A stretch of 64,000 nt of DNA from assembly GCF_040869045.1 (NCBI RefSeq), contig NC_090320.1:238576978-238640977 (forward strand), in the 5' to 3' direction. A program made the position numbers and the translations under genes. Positions within the stretch are counted from its first letter, which is position 1. The number at the start of each line of letters is the position of its first letter. Positions 31,141 to 41,746 of this stretch are shown piece by piece. This DNA comes from Eurosta solidaginis (Eukaryota > Arthropoda > Insecta > Diptera > Tephritidae). A model generated the notes under the pieces. That model was not told where the DNA came from and did not search any database. It was given only the letters and a program-made list of their open reading frames with translations.

Positions 31141-33267
31141 ACAAGTAAAGGTGTCTAAGTTCGGGTGTAACCGAACATTTTATACTCAGCGTGAGCTTCA
31201 ATTGTACATTTCATTTCAGATAAATTACTTTTCTACATAGCACGTGGCACAACCCGTTTAAAAAAATATCTCCCCATTTCCTCTTACAATAAAACTTGAT
31301 AAGTGAAATATCATTGATTCAAAACTATTTGTTACTAAGTTATAGCTTATTATTCTAGTCTACGACCCTTTTAAACTTGTTTTATATATAAGTTGCCGTA
31401 GTCTTTAGCCGATCCCGTCCTTTTTTACTAGAAATATTTTCTGCTATAAGGAAACTATGTGTACCCAATTTTATTACGATCCGTTAATTTTTCTTCAGGT
31501 TATGGCTCCCGAAACATAGAAAATTACTTAGTCATAAAATGGGCGGTGCCACTCCCATTTTGAAACATTTCGAAGTATTTCCTATTTGTTGTTATAAATC
31601 CACTTGTAAAATGAAATACCATAGATATAAAGCTCTTTTTTGCAACGATATAGCTTATTTTATTCGTCCACGACCCTTTTAAAAATCTTTTATATAAAAG
31701 TGGGCGTGGTCCTCACCCGCTTTCGTTAATTTTTCTTCAAAGCATTCCTTGTAGTAAAGGCAACCTCTCTGCCGAATTTTGTTACGGTAGGCTTAAAGAT
31801 TTTTGATTTGTGATTAATAATATTTGTAAAATTTATTTTATCACAAGTGTGCGGTGCCACGCCCGTTTTAAACAATTTTTTCAAATTTTATTTACAGAGT
31901 CTCAATATCAGTCCACATGTCAAATTTCAACATTCTAGGTATATTATTCATTAAATAATCAGGTTTCTTGTGTTTTCCAAAATGTTATATATATAAAAGG
32001 TAGGCGTGGTTATCATGCGATTTCGCTCATTTTCACTACCAATCCATTCTGGGTCCAGATAAACTAGTGTACGAAATCTGGTGAAGATATCTCAACATTT
32101 ACTCAAGTTATCGTGTTAACGGAAGGACGGATATGGCTCAATAAATTTTTTTTTTCGATACTGATGATTTTAATATATGGAAGTCTATATCTATCTCGAT
32201 TCGTTTATAGCTGTCCATACAACAGCTATCCAATCAGAGTTCAAAAGTCTTTGGGGATTTCCTGCCCCTGGTTGGCCATCATCTACACTAACTGCCTCAG
32301 GCTTAACTATATCCCGAAGTCTTGGCACACGGTGAGGAGTCTTTTGTCAAGAGCTAAATGTTAGCCGCAAGTTTAAGTTGGCTGATCACTGCAGTGTATT
32401 CCAAGCGGAGGTTGCTGCGATTAAGGATGCGGTGGATGGAATGCTATTCAGTGCTGCTATGGTTAGGGAATTTAACATCTACTCTGATAGCCAAGTGGCT
32501 ATCAAGGCCTTGAGCTCAACTACAGTGCGATCGAGGGTGGTCTGGGGGTGCCTGACCTCGCTTGCGTTTGCATCGACTTATTTTGCAATTAAGATTATCT
32601 GGGTCTTGTGCCATAGTGATATCCCGGGTAACTGTCAAGCGGATCTCTTAGCCAGCATCGGTACAACTGAACCGGAGGAAGGTGGCTGTAGGGATTTCGT
32701 GATTCCGCCGGCCACCTGTGGATTGCTCCTCCATAGCTGGGCCTCGAGTCAGCTTAGCAAACGTTGGACGGACACCATGTATTGCAGGGTAGCAAGATCT
32801 TTCTGGCCGAAAGTGGATGGCAGGAGGTCTGCTGAAATATTTGGGTTCACTAAGGCTTACCTATCAATGGTCATTGGGGTTTTGACAGGGCCCTGTCCCA
32901 TGGGTATCCATACGGTACGTCTCAATATACTGGAAACTCCATCCTGTGCAGCTGTATGGAGAATGATGAGGTAGAATCACCAAATCACTTTATGCTTGAT
33001 TGCCCAACTTTTGCCAGAACTAGGCGAAAGTACTTCGGTCGCGACTCACTTGGATCTCCCGAGAATGTATCCATAGTTGAGATTCGGAGCTTTATCGTTG
33101 CTACCCAACGATTCTCTAAGTAGCTAGATCTAAGTCACCGTTATTTTTGGTGTATGTGGTATCACAACGGACCTTTGTGTTGTCCAAGTGAGCTATCCTT
33201 ATTAGGGCAGCTACCACCTGACCCAACCAACCCTAATATACTCTGTGGGGAAAGCACGCTGAGTATA
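31141..33267 (+). mobile_element. Family E element (E7), interrupted by a LINE piece
   Basis: Starts ACAAGTAAAGGTGTCTAAG with the GTTCGGGTGTAACCGAAC hairpin and ends CACGCTGAGTATAAAA. It shares the no-satellite core with E3, reverse-oriented. A LINE fragment occupies 32238-33232. Confidence 0.65.
32238..33232 (+). pseudogene. LINE RNase H and C-terminal fragment (I/LOA-like)
   Basis: The open frame 32378-32974 has RNase H features: CSVFQAEVAAIKDAV, the D of IYSDSQVAIKAL and the WVLCHSDIPGNCQADLLA block (usually WVPGHSGIPGNE-type; the VPG is altered). After a frameshift near 32930 come the C-terminal CCHC-like residues (ESPNHFMLDCPTFARTRRKY) and a stop near 33123. The reverse transcriptase is absent and the left edge cuts into E7, so this is only the 3' end of a LINE. 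RNase H plus a terminal zinc cluster suggests the I/LOA group. It is a different family from the LINE at 41648. Confidence 0.75.
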
Positions 33268-33642
33268 AAAAAAAACCAATATTTCTCGCTGTTTAAACAT
33301 CCCGATCCGAGTCGTTTAAAGTTATATATTTAAAGGTTAAAGTTAAAGTGCTATTCATACATAGTCGGTGTAGTGCGTTGCAAGAATTATAAAGTAAAAA
33401 TTTTAATAAAAAATTATATATGTGTTATAGTTATAAATACAAAAAAACAACTCGGGGACTGCCGCGGTAAATCTATTGCATATTATCAACTTATTCAATT
33501 ATAATATTTATGCAACATTTTGTTTTCTTTGATACTAATTCAAGTTTTGTCTTTGATATTAATTCAAGTTAACCTTTTTAAGCGTGGTGACCGATAAGAA
33601 AACAAATTTTTTAATTTTATTGAATAAATAAGAAGTTAATAT
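33268..33642. other. No feature seen
   Basis: AT-rich sequence between E7 and the hexanucleotide repeat. I see no gene, repeat or RNA in it. Confidence 0.5.
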
Positions 33643-34490
33643 CTAACTTTCAATTTAACTTTAACTTTATTTTTAACTTTCACTTTAACTTTAACATTCA
33701 CTTTAACTTTATTTTTAACTTTAACTTTAACTTCAACTTTAACTATAACTTTAACCTTAACTTTAACTTTAACTTTGACTTTAACTTTAACTTTACCTTT
33801 AACTTTAACTTTAACCTTAATTTTAACTTTAACTTTAACTTTATGTTTAACTTTAACTTTCGCCTTAACTTTAACATTCACTTTAACTTTAACTTTAACT
33901 TTGACTTTAACTTTAACTTTAACTTTAACTTTAACTTTAACTTTAACTTTAACTTTAACTTTAACCTTAACTTTAACTTTAAAGTTAACTTTAACTTTAA
34001 CTTTAACCTTAACTTTAACTTTAACTTTAACTTTCACTTTAACTTTAACTTTATTTTTAACTTTAACTTTCGTTTTAACTTTAACATTCACTTTAACTTT
34101 AACTTTATTTTTAACTTTAACTTTCGCTTTAGCTTTAACTTTAACATTCACTTTAACTTTAACTTTAACTTTCACTTTAACTTTAACTTTATTTTTAACT
34201 TTAACTTTCGCTTTAACTTTAACATTCACTTTAACTTTAACTTTAACCTTAACCTTAACTTTAACTTTAACTTTGACTTTGACTTTAACTTTAACTTTAA
34301 CCTTAACTTTAACTTTAAAGTTAACTTTAATTTCAACTTTAACTTTAACTTTAAAGTTAACTTTAACTTCAACTTTAACTTTAACTTTAGCCTTAATTTT
34401 AACTTTAACTTTAACTTTAACTTTAACTTTAACTTTAACTTTATTTTTAACTTTCGCTTTAACTTTAACACTCACTTTAACTTTAACTTT
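33643..34490. repeat. Hexanucleotide AACTTT repeat, ~850 bp
   Basis: Runs of ACTTTA with interspersed variants (TTTATTTTTAAC, TTCGCTTTAAC, AACATTCACTTT) that recur in the same order, giving a loose higher-order pattern. The unit lacks stop codons in several frames, so long frames of Lys-Val, Thr-Leu and Phe-Asn dipeptides appear on both strands; none has other evidence of coding. Palindromic TTTAAAGTTAAC junctions mark local inversions. Confidence 0.95.
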
Positions 34491-35300
34491 ATGATCCGGG
34501 GTGGGCGTGAGCTTAGCACCTGCTAATAAGCCAACCTAATATAAACGCACGCAAGTCATTTTCTGTCAAAAATGTCTCATGCACATACAACTTGTATGAG
34601 AGCAACTCAAATTGAATTTGCTGCGTGAAAACCTAACTCGATTTCCAATTTTTGTTCTGCGTGACATTTAGATTTGACGATTACACACATGCTTTACATT
34701 GTCGCAATGCATGCTTATTTTGGTTAGGGCAAAAAACACCGGTTGTTTGCGTGCGCTAAAAAAACGCAGTGCTTGTAAGCGACAATATATGTATACGATA
34801 AGCGATAGCACAATGGCTACTTTATGAAAATCAACGGCAGCTCTTTTAGTTTCGATTTCGATGGTCGTGAAGTAAGGAAGTGTCGCACGTGCGCTTAAAA
34901 CAGAGTACCAAAGAGTGCATGTGACGTGTGTTTAGCGTTCAAGCATTGAAATCAAACTAAATAAATAATTGATTTTGCTTTCGTGCTCGATACGCGTTCG
35001 TGTTTACTAACACATTCTCAATTTGGTAACCGTGTAAATGTAGTGGTGCCCACCGCTGTTTATGATAGAGATCCAATTTTATGTATTTGGCCTGTTGCTA
35101 ACACCAAACCTTTACGAACCTTTTCGAGCGTTTTCGGATCTTTTTTGACAAATATCCGTTACGGTTTTTTTTGATTTAGTCGCCAAGCCCGCTATAAAAT
35201 CTATGCAATAGCTTAAAAAAAAAACTAAATAAATTGAAATAGTGAATTTTTATACATTGGAAGTCGAAAGTACGTTGCTATTTTTTCCACAAAGCGTAAT
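34491..35300. other. Unassigned, apparently single-copy DNA
   Basis: No similarity to other parts of the window was noticed. A 63-codon frame at 34983-35174 is not supported by any recognisable motif. It may be host intergenic DNA. Confidence 0.4.
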
Positions 35301-35305
35301 TTTAT

Positions 35306-35431
35306 TTAAACACAAAGATACGATCCTTCATAAAACAACTGTACCAAATTATTGTCAGTTTCCGAATTTGTATTGGTCAAAAGACCCCTTAGTTCGATAA
35401 CCAGGAATGCGTTATTATTGTGGAAACTCAT
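35306..35431 (-). pseudogene. Broken 5' end of a serine-protease homologue (duplicate of 53459-54145)
   Basis: On the minus strand an ATG at 35431 opens 41 codons beginning MSFHNNNAFLVI and ending LFYEGSYLCV before TAA. The first ~36 residues align with the gene at 54145 (MSFHNHIAFLVI), covering the signal peptide and the first residues of the mature protein. Homology then stops. The upstream DNA is also duplicated, but the TATA box of the intact gene (54216-54225) is replaced by CTATTAGCATTG here. It is a truncated copy with a damaged promoter; expression is unlikely. Confidence 0.8.
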
Positions 35432-36700
35432 TTTAGTTCCTGATGTTATCCGCTGTTCGTTAAGTATAAAGTGACTAAAGCAAGAAAAGTTTTGTGGGCG
35501 CTATTAGCATTGTTTTAAAACAAAACCAAACAAGTTAAAAAAAATCCAAAAATACAAACATGTAGTCACTTCTGGGTTTAAAACAAAAAAGAAAGTTTCA
35601 AAAATCTAAAAATAGAAACTGGAATATAAACGTCTGGTTCTAGAACTTATCCTTAGAGATTAAATTTGGTACTGAAAATTCAAAAATAACAAATTTATTG
35701 AATCTTTTTCAGAAAATTTTGTTATATATATAAGGTTTTATATATACAGTATACAGTAGGTAGTGCAACGCTGTAGGAAAAATCTCTAGTTCAAAACTGG
35801 TGCGTTTCTAGTACATTCGGAAACTCTACTAGTTCGCCCTCTATATCTTTTAAATAAGTTCCAAACAAGTGTTTAAATTACACCATACTTGTTTTCTTGG
35901 TACTATTTTGTTGGTTCCGAACAGAAGAGAAATTCCAAATGCTGCTTCTAGTACGATATTACAGCATTTATCGATATCTCCAAGTGGGAAAGTTTGGGAG
36001 AAGAAATCATATTCATAGTCGAAGTTAATTAGAGCTAGTAACAGTGTTTTGTAGATACATATTACTCAAATTAAATATGAAAATAAAAACCCAAGCTGTA
36101 GATTTGTAAACTTGTTGGTACTTATTTGGCAATTTAGGTCTAGTTCCGAATCAGAAATCTGTGTCACTAGTTACTGACTGAAAGGATTTCGGGGAACCGC
36201 GAACTATTTTTTTTTCTATAGCTTTAAGTTTAGACTTCTCCAGTTTCAAATTGAAACCCAATTCTATGCATTCAATTTCAGGAAGACCGTTATAATCTAT
36301 ATTTAAACAAAATTTGGGTTGATCATATTTCCAAAACGTTTTAGATATAGGCTCAAATTTTTACCGTGTGCCTGCCCAAATCTCAAACGACATTGATAAA
36401 AAGTGGCGGCCGTGGTGTGGTGGGAACGTGCTTCGCATACCACAGCGAAGGTCATCAGTTCAAGTGCCGGCCAAAGCAAGATCAAAAATTCAGAACAAGT
36501 TTTTCAATTGGATAAAAATATGTCCAAGCGCGGTTGCCTCTCGGCAGTGATATGGCATAGATTCCAAGCGTATTTCTACTATGAAAAGCCTTACAGTGAA
36601 AATGCATCTTCCTTGCATCAGCTTCCGTTTGGAATCGGCATAAAACAAATAAGTCCCATCTGCCAATTTTTAGGGAAAATCAAAAGAACTTCGGCTTAAA
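35432..36700. repeat. Segmental duplicate, copy B
   Basis: Aligns with 54146-55860, for example AAGCAAGAAAAGTTTTGTGG, TAGAAACTGGAATATAAACG and ACATTCGGAA-CTCTACTAGTTC. It lacks a ~140-bp stretch present in copies A and C. Ends in the SINE body. Confidence 0.8.
36403..36700 (+). repeat. Degenerate SINE inside duplicate copy B
   Basis: Head GTGGCGGCCGTGGTGTGGTG, body landmark TTTGGAATCGGCATAAAA. Truncated at the 3' end. Confidence 0.78.
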
Positions 36701-36851
36701 TATATTCTTGATATTGGTGGAGCGGGTGAGTTGGTCAAAGAGGATGAATGTGGTGAATGATTCTTGTTGGCGATTATTCTCATAATTGGCGAATCCGGAT
36801 AGTGCAACGCAATCGATGTTGGTGAATATGATCACAATTGTTGAGGAAGTA

Positions 36852-38790
36852 AGTTCAACACAATTGAAGATGTGGTGAATTTTCATTGCTGGTGAATGTA
36901 CATCATAACAAGAGAATTCCACCTCGTTTGTTAGCTACTTAATTTGCACAGCTGAAAATGGTGGCGAAATTCGCATACGCCTGAAAGTCTAAAAGATCGT
37001 GGAGAAAGTCGCGCGCCTAAAAGTATGCAAGGACGTGCATTGACTTGGGCCTTCATCGAGGTGGATTTCTACAATGCCTGCAACACTCAGGAGGCTAGCC
37101 ATGAAGGTATGGCCGAATCTTCTAAATAGTTCGACTCGTGCGTTACTTAGCTCAAATTTATTGCTCATACATTGCACTAACACCGAGTTTCAAACTATAT
37201 TTCAGGTTTCAAGTCTCTAGGTATCCAGGAAGTTGGTTAAAAATCGATTACAAGATTCCCAATTTAAATCTAGTTTTCTCAATATCTCGATCCATGCGCC
37301 ACCTAGCGGAATTTTTTTGATAAAATATTGCATTGTCACCGGGTTCTGACTTACGGCCCAAGTTTCATGTCTCTAGCTCATCGGGAATTTACTCGAAAAT
37401 CGATCGCAAAATTCCCCCCGTTTTTAAACGATTTGCAGTTATCTTGGCTAGCGCGCCACCTAGCGAACTTTGTTTTCTCTAAATTATATTGTCACTATGT
37501 GCTAAGCTACAAGTCTCTAGGTAACCGGGAAGTTAGTTAAAAATTGATTTAAAGATTCCCAAATTAAAACTAATTTTCCTAATATCTCAATCCATGCGCC
37601 ACCTAGCTGAATTTTCTTGATAAAATATTGCATTGTCACCGGCTTCTGACTTACGGATCAAGTTTCGTATCTCCAGCTCACCGGGATGTTACTCAAAAAT
37701 CGATTGCAAGATTTCCCCCGTTGTCAAGGATTTGTAGTTATCTCACTTAGCGCTCCACCTAGCGGAATTTTGTTTTCTGTATATTGTATTGTCACCAAGC
37801 CTCGAACTTTGTGCCAAGTTTCAAGTCTCTAGATCACCGGGAAGTTAATTAAAAATGGATTGAAAAATCCCAAATTAAAATTAATTTTGCTAATATCTCG
37901 ATCCATGCGCCACTTAGCGGAATTTTTTTGACCAAATATTGCATTGTTACCGGGTTCTGACTTACGGCTCAAGTTTCATATCTCCAGATAACCCGGAAGT
38001 TACTCAAAAATCGATTGCAAGATTCCCCTCGTTTTTCAGGGATTTTTAGTTATCTCAATTAGCACGCCACCTAGCAGAACCCTGTTTTCTATAAATTGTA
38101 TTGTCACCGGGTCTCGAACTATGTACTAAGTTACAAGTCTCTAGGTAACCGGGAAGTTAGTTAAAAATGGATTGAAAAATCACCAAATTAAAATTAATTT
38201 TCCTAATATCTCGATTCATGCGCCACGTAGTGGAATTTTTTTGATTGAATATTGCATTGTCATCGGGTTCTGACTTATGGCTCAAGTTTCACATCTCCAT
38301 CTCACCGGGAAGTTACTCAAAATTCGATTGCAAGATTCCCCTCGTTTTTCAAGGATTTGTAGTTATCTCGATTGGCGCGCCACTTAGCGGAATTTTGTTT
38401 TCTGTAGATTGCATTGTCACCGGGTCTCGAACTATGTTCTTAATATCTCGATCCATGCACCACCTAGCGATTTTTTTGTAATCCAATATTGCATTGTCAC
38501 CGGGTTCTGACTCACGGCCCAAGTTTCAAGTCTCTGGATCACCGAGAAGTTAGTTAAAAGTCGATCGCAAAATTTCCATTTTAAAATTAATTTTCTGTAT
38601 ATCCCGATCCGTGCGCCACCTAGTGGATTTTTTTTCACTCGCATTGTAATGTCTCTCAGATCTGAACTATGTTCTAAGTATCAAGTGTCTAGCTCAATGG
38701 GAAGTTACCGAAAAAGACTTTTCCGTTGGTCAAAAATTCGTATGGAAATGAGGTGACAAACATGAAAGCGACTTAATATAAAGGTATAAT
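36852..38790. mobile_element. Satellite-bearing element S, copy 1
   Basis: A left module (about 36900-37160, with TTGTTAGCTACTTAAT, CGCATACGC and GGCTAGCCATGAAGGTATGG), a satellite core and a right module (38690-38790, with AAGACTTTTCCGTTGG and GAGGTGACAAACATGAAAGC). The same left-core-right order is seen at 48350-52105. The ends are not precisely known and no coding region is present. The class is unknown. Confidence 0.65.
37165..38690. repeat. 156-bp satellite with dimeric structure (in S copy 1)
   Basis: GCCACCTAG-type landmarks at 37298, 37455, 37598, 37754, 37909, 38066, 38222, 38379, 38459 and 38615: a period near 156 with one deletion. Two alternating types are seen, one with AATATCTCGATCCATGCGCC and one with GTAGTTATCTC-TTAGCGCGCC, so the repeat is a ~312-bp dimer. 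Confidence 0.9.
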
Positions 38791-38827
38791 AAAAAAGGAA
38801 TAGTTTATTTTTGGTATTTTTTATTCG

Positions 38828-40349
38828 TTTATGTTGTGTTAATTTAATGAGCATGAAGGCTGTAGGTAAAATTAAACACAACGCCTAAAATGTCATTGGT
38901 TTTTAATTAAGGGTTGATAACCCACAGCATTAGGAATACTAATTAACTTTTATTCAAAACATGAAAAAGTACAATAAAAATTCCACGAAAAGCTTCATAA
39001 GACGGGTACTTACAATAGGCGACAGAATGTATCACAAGAAGAATATTGCTATCATCAAAAAAAACTGTATAGGAAAATGAGGTTCCATGTAGAATGGTCA
39101 ATAAACTGGTCCGAAAATCTTATACCAGAGCGTGTAATGAATGAGAAACCGAAGAAGCAAACAACAACCTATACAAAGCGATAACCTATGTCCCAATAAT
39201 AGCACAGAGGATCAAGAGATCGGATTTATACGACAAAGAAAGGGTCAAAATAGCATTCACGTACAACAATACATGAGACACATTTACAGCAATATAAAGG
39301 TCAGAATTCCAAAGGATGAAAAATCCAACGTAATATGCAGAACCCGGTAACGGCGACGGGTCTCGCTTATGCGAGAAGGCATATTCTGGGATAACCAAAT
39401 TAAAATTAATGACAAAGATTTCCGGCTATAAGTTCAATATTAAACTTAGGAACAACGCTTCATAAAATAAAACGGCCTTAACGGCGCATTGCAAGGGTAC
39501 CGGACACTATCCCGATTTCCAAAATGTTTCTATATTGGACATAGGGAAACAATATAATAACCGTTTCACCATGAAAACGCTCCACATTATGAACATGCGC
39601 ACCGATAAGAGAATTAATTTTAAAAGTGAGATTTATTACTTAAGCAACAACAACACAAAACGCAAGTCGCACGGGGCACATGAAAGAAAGCAGCGCCCAG
39701 AAATTATTCCGCCAGCAGCATATTTAAGATCACCAAATCATAATGTTGGATTACGACATATTTTTGTTCTATTGTTCGTATGACTATATATTTGTTGGTG
39801 CATATTTTTCTTTACACTTGCGCTACCTTAAATTCTATACATTTTTGATGTTTATTTTACCTTTTTTTTTCGAACATATGGTTAGTCGATAAAGCATTAT
39901 CACAAGTGTAAATTGTGTTTCATTTATATGTATACCTAGTTGCATAAATAATTGTTAATCATCATATATCCAAAATAATTATTCCTTTTTATATATTTGT
40001 GTTTGCCAACAGTCCTGCAGATGACTTCAGATCGAAGCCGAAATATCGGCAATTAAAAACCAATGCAGTTTTTAAACATTGTGTTTTATTTTACCTACGG
40101 GCTTTGAGCTCATAAAATTAACACAACATAAACGTACATATAAGGCTATAGAAATTACTAAAAATGTTCAAACGGAGAGCACACCAAAAAAAACGGAAAC
40201 AACTATAAGGTGTACCAAACCATCAAACGCAAAAATAATACATGGACCAACAAGTACATCAAACGATACCAGGAAAAACACAGCAAATCATATGATATAA
40301 CATACTATTTCAACCTTATTGAAAAAGTTAAATCCACATATTATTTTAA
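38828..40349 (+). mobile_element. Penelope-like element 3' half, copy 2
   Basis: Longer than copy 1 at the 5' side. Its first ~75 bp (CGTTTATGTTGTGTTAAT to GGTTTTTAATTAA) are an inverted copy of its own 3' segment near 40065-40135, giving terminal inverted repeats. It then covers the RT end, linker, GIY-YIG region and 3' segment, and runs directly into family E. Confidence 0.75.
38950..39783 (+). pseudogene. Penelope-like RT end and GIY-YIG endonuclease region
   Basis: In several frames: FIRRVLTIGDRMYHKKNIAI near 38990-39060, YKAITYVPIIAQRIKR and DKERVKIAFTYNNT at 39170-39270, then KVRIPKDEKSNVICRT at 39297-39348, the linker before the GIY-YIG domain. After more disruption comes LDIGKQYNNRFTMKTLHIMN and RTDKRINFKSEI (39533-39640), the end of the GIY-YIG region. 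The GIY and YIG residues themselves are not recognisable, so the endonuclease core appears deleted. Stops and frameshifts make the copy inactive. Confidence 0.7.
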
Positions 40350-41746
40350 ACAAGTAAGGGAGGCTAAGTTCGGATGTAACCGAACATTACATACTCAGCT
40401 GAGAGCTATGGAGACAAAATAAGGTAAAATCACCATGTAGGAAAATGAACCTAGGGTAACCCTGGAATGTGTTTGTATGACATGGGTATCAAATGGAAGG
40501 TATTAAAGAGTATTTTAAGAGGGAATGGGCCATAGTTCTATAGGTGGACGCCATTTGGGGATATTGCCATAAAGGTGGACCAGGGCTGACTCGGGAATTT
40601 GTTTGTATGACATGGATATCAAATGGAAGGTGTTAATGAGTATTTTAAAAGGGAGAGAGCCTTAGTTCTATAGGTGGACGCCTTTTCGCGAATCGCCATA
40701 AAGGTGGACCAGGGGTGACTTTAGAATGTTTGTACGATATGGGTATCAAATGAAAGGTGTTAATGAGTATTTTAAAAGGGCGTGGGGCTTAGTTCTATAG
40801 GTGGACGCCTTCTCGAGATATCGCAATAAAGGTGGACCAGGGGTGACTCTAGAATGAGTTTGTACGATATGGGTATCAAATTAAAGGTATTAATGAGAGT
40901 TTTAAAAGGGAGAGGTGGTAGTTGTATATGTGAAGGCGTTTTCCAGATATCGACCAAAATATGGACCAGGGTGACCCAGAACATCATCTGTTGGATACCG
41001 CTAATTTATTTATATATGAAATACCTGCCAAGATTTTAAGGGTTTTTTATTTCGCCCTGCAGAACTTTTTCATTTTTTTCTACTTAATATGGTAGGTGTC
41101 ACAACCATTTTATAAAGTTTTTTCTAAAGTTATATTTCGCGTCAATAAAACAATCCAAGTACCTTACCATGTTTCATCCCTTTTTTCGTATTTGGTATAG
41201 AATTATGGCATTTTTTTCATTTTTCGTAATTTTCGATATCGAAAAAGTGGGCGTGGACATAGTCGGATTTCATTCATTTTTCATTACAAGATGAAGTGAG
41301 TTCAAGTAAGCACGTGAACTAAGTAAATTAAAGATATGTCGATTTTTGCTCAAGTTATCGTGTTAAAGGCCATGCGGAAAGACAGACGGACGACTGTGTA
41401 TAAAAACTGGGCGTGGAATCAACCGATTTCGCCCATTTTCAGTTATCGTCATAAAATCTATGCCCCTACCAAATTTCAAAAGGATTGGTTAATTTTTGTT
41501 CGACTTAGGGCGTTAAAAGTATCCTAGACAAATTAAATGAAAAAGGGCGGAGCCACGCCCATTTTGAAATTTTCTTTTATTTTTGTATTTGTTTGCACCA
41601 TATCATTACTGGAGTTGAATGTTGACATAATTTACTTATATACTGTAGGTAGGTTGAACTGGCCGGTCAATGAGGACCTCACATAGACTGATTGAGTCCG
41701 TAGTGTTACCAGAAGTTTGTTTTAACGACCAAACTGAAAAACCCTA

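Noticed and set aside
33636..34526. Long reading frames encoding Lys-Val, Thr-Leu or Phe-Asn dipeptide repeats
   Set aside because: They follow automatically from a stop-free hexanucleotide repeat and occur on both strands in several frames.
34983..35174. 63-codon frame as a host gene
   Set aside because: No motif, no context signals, and of a length expected by chance.
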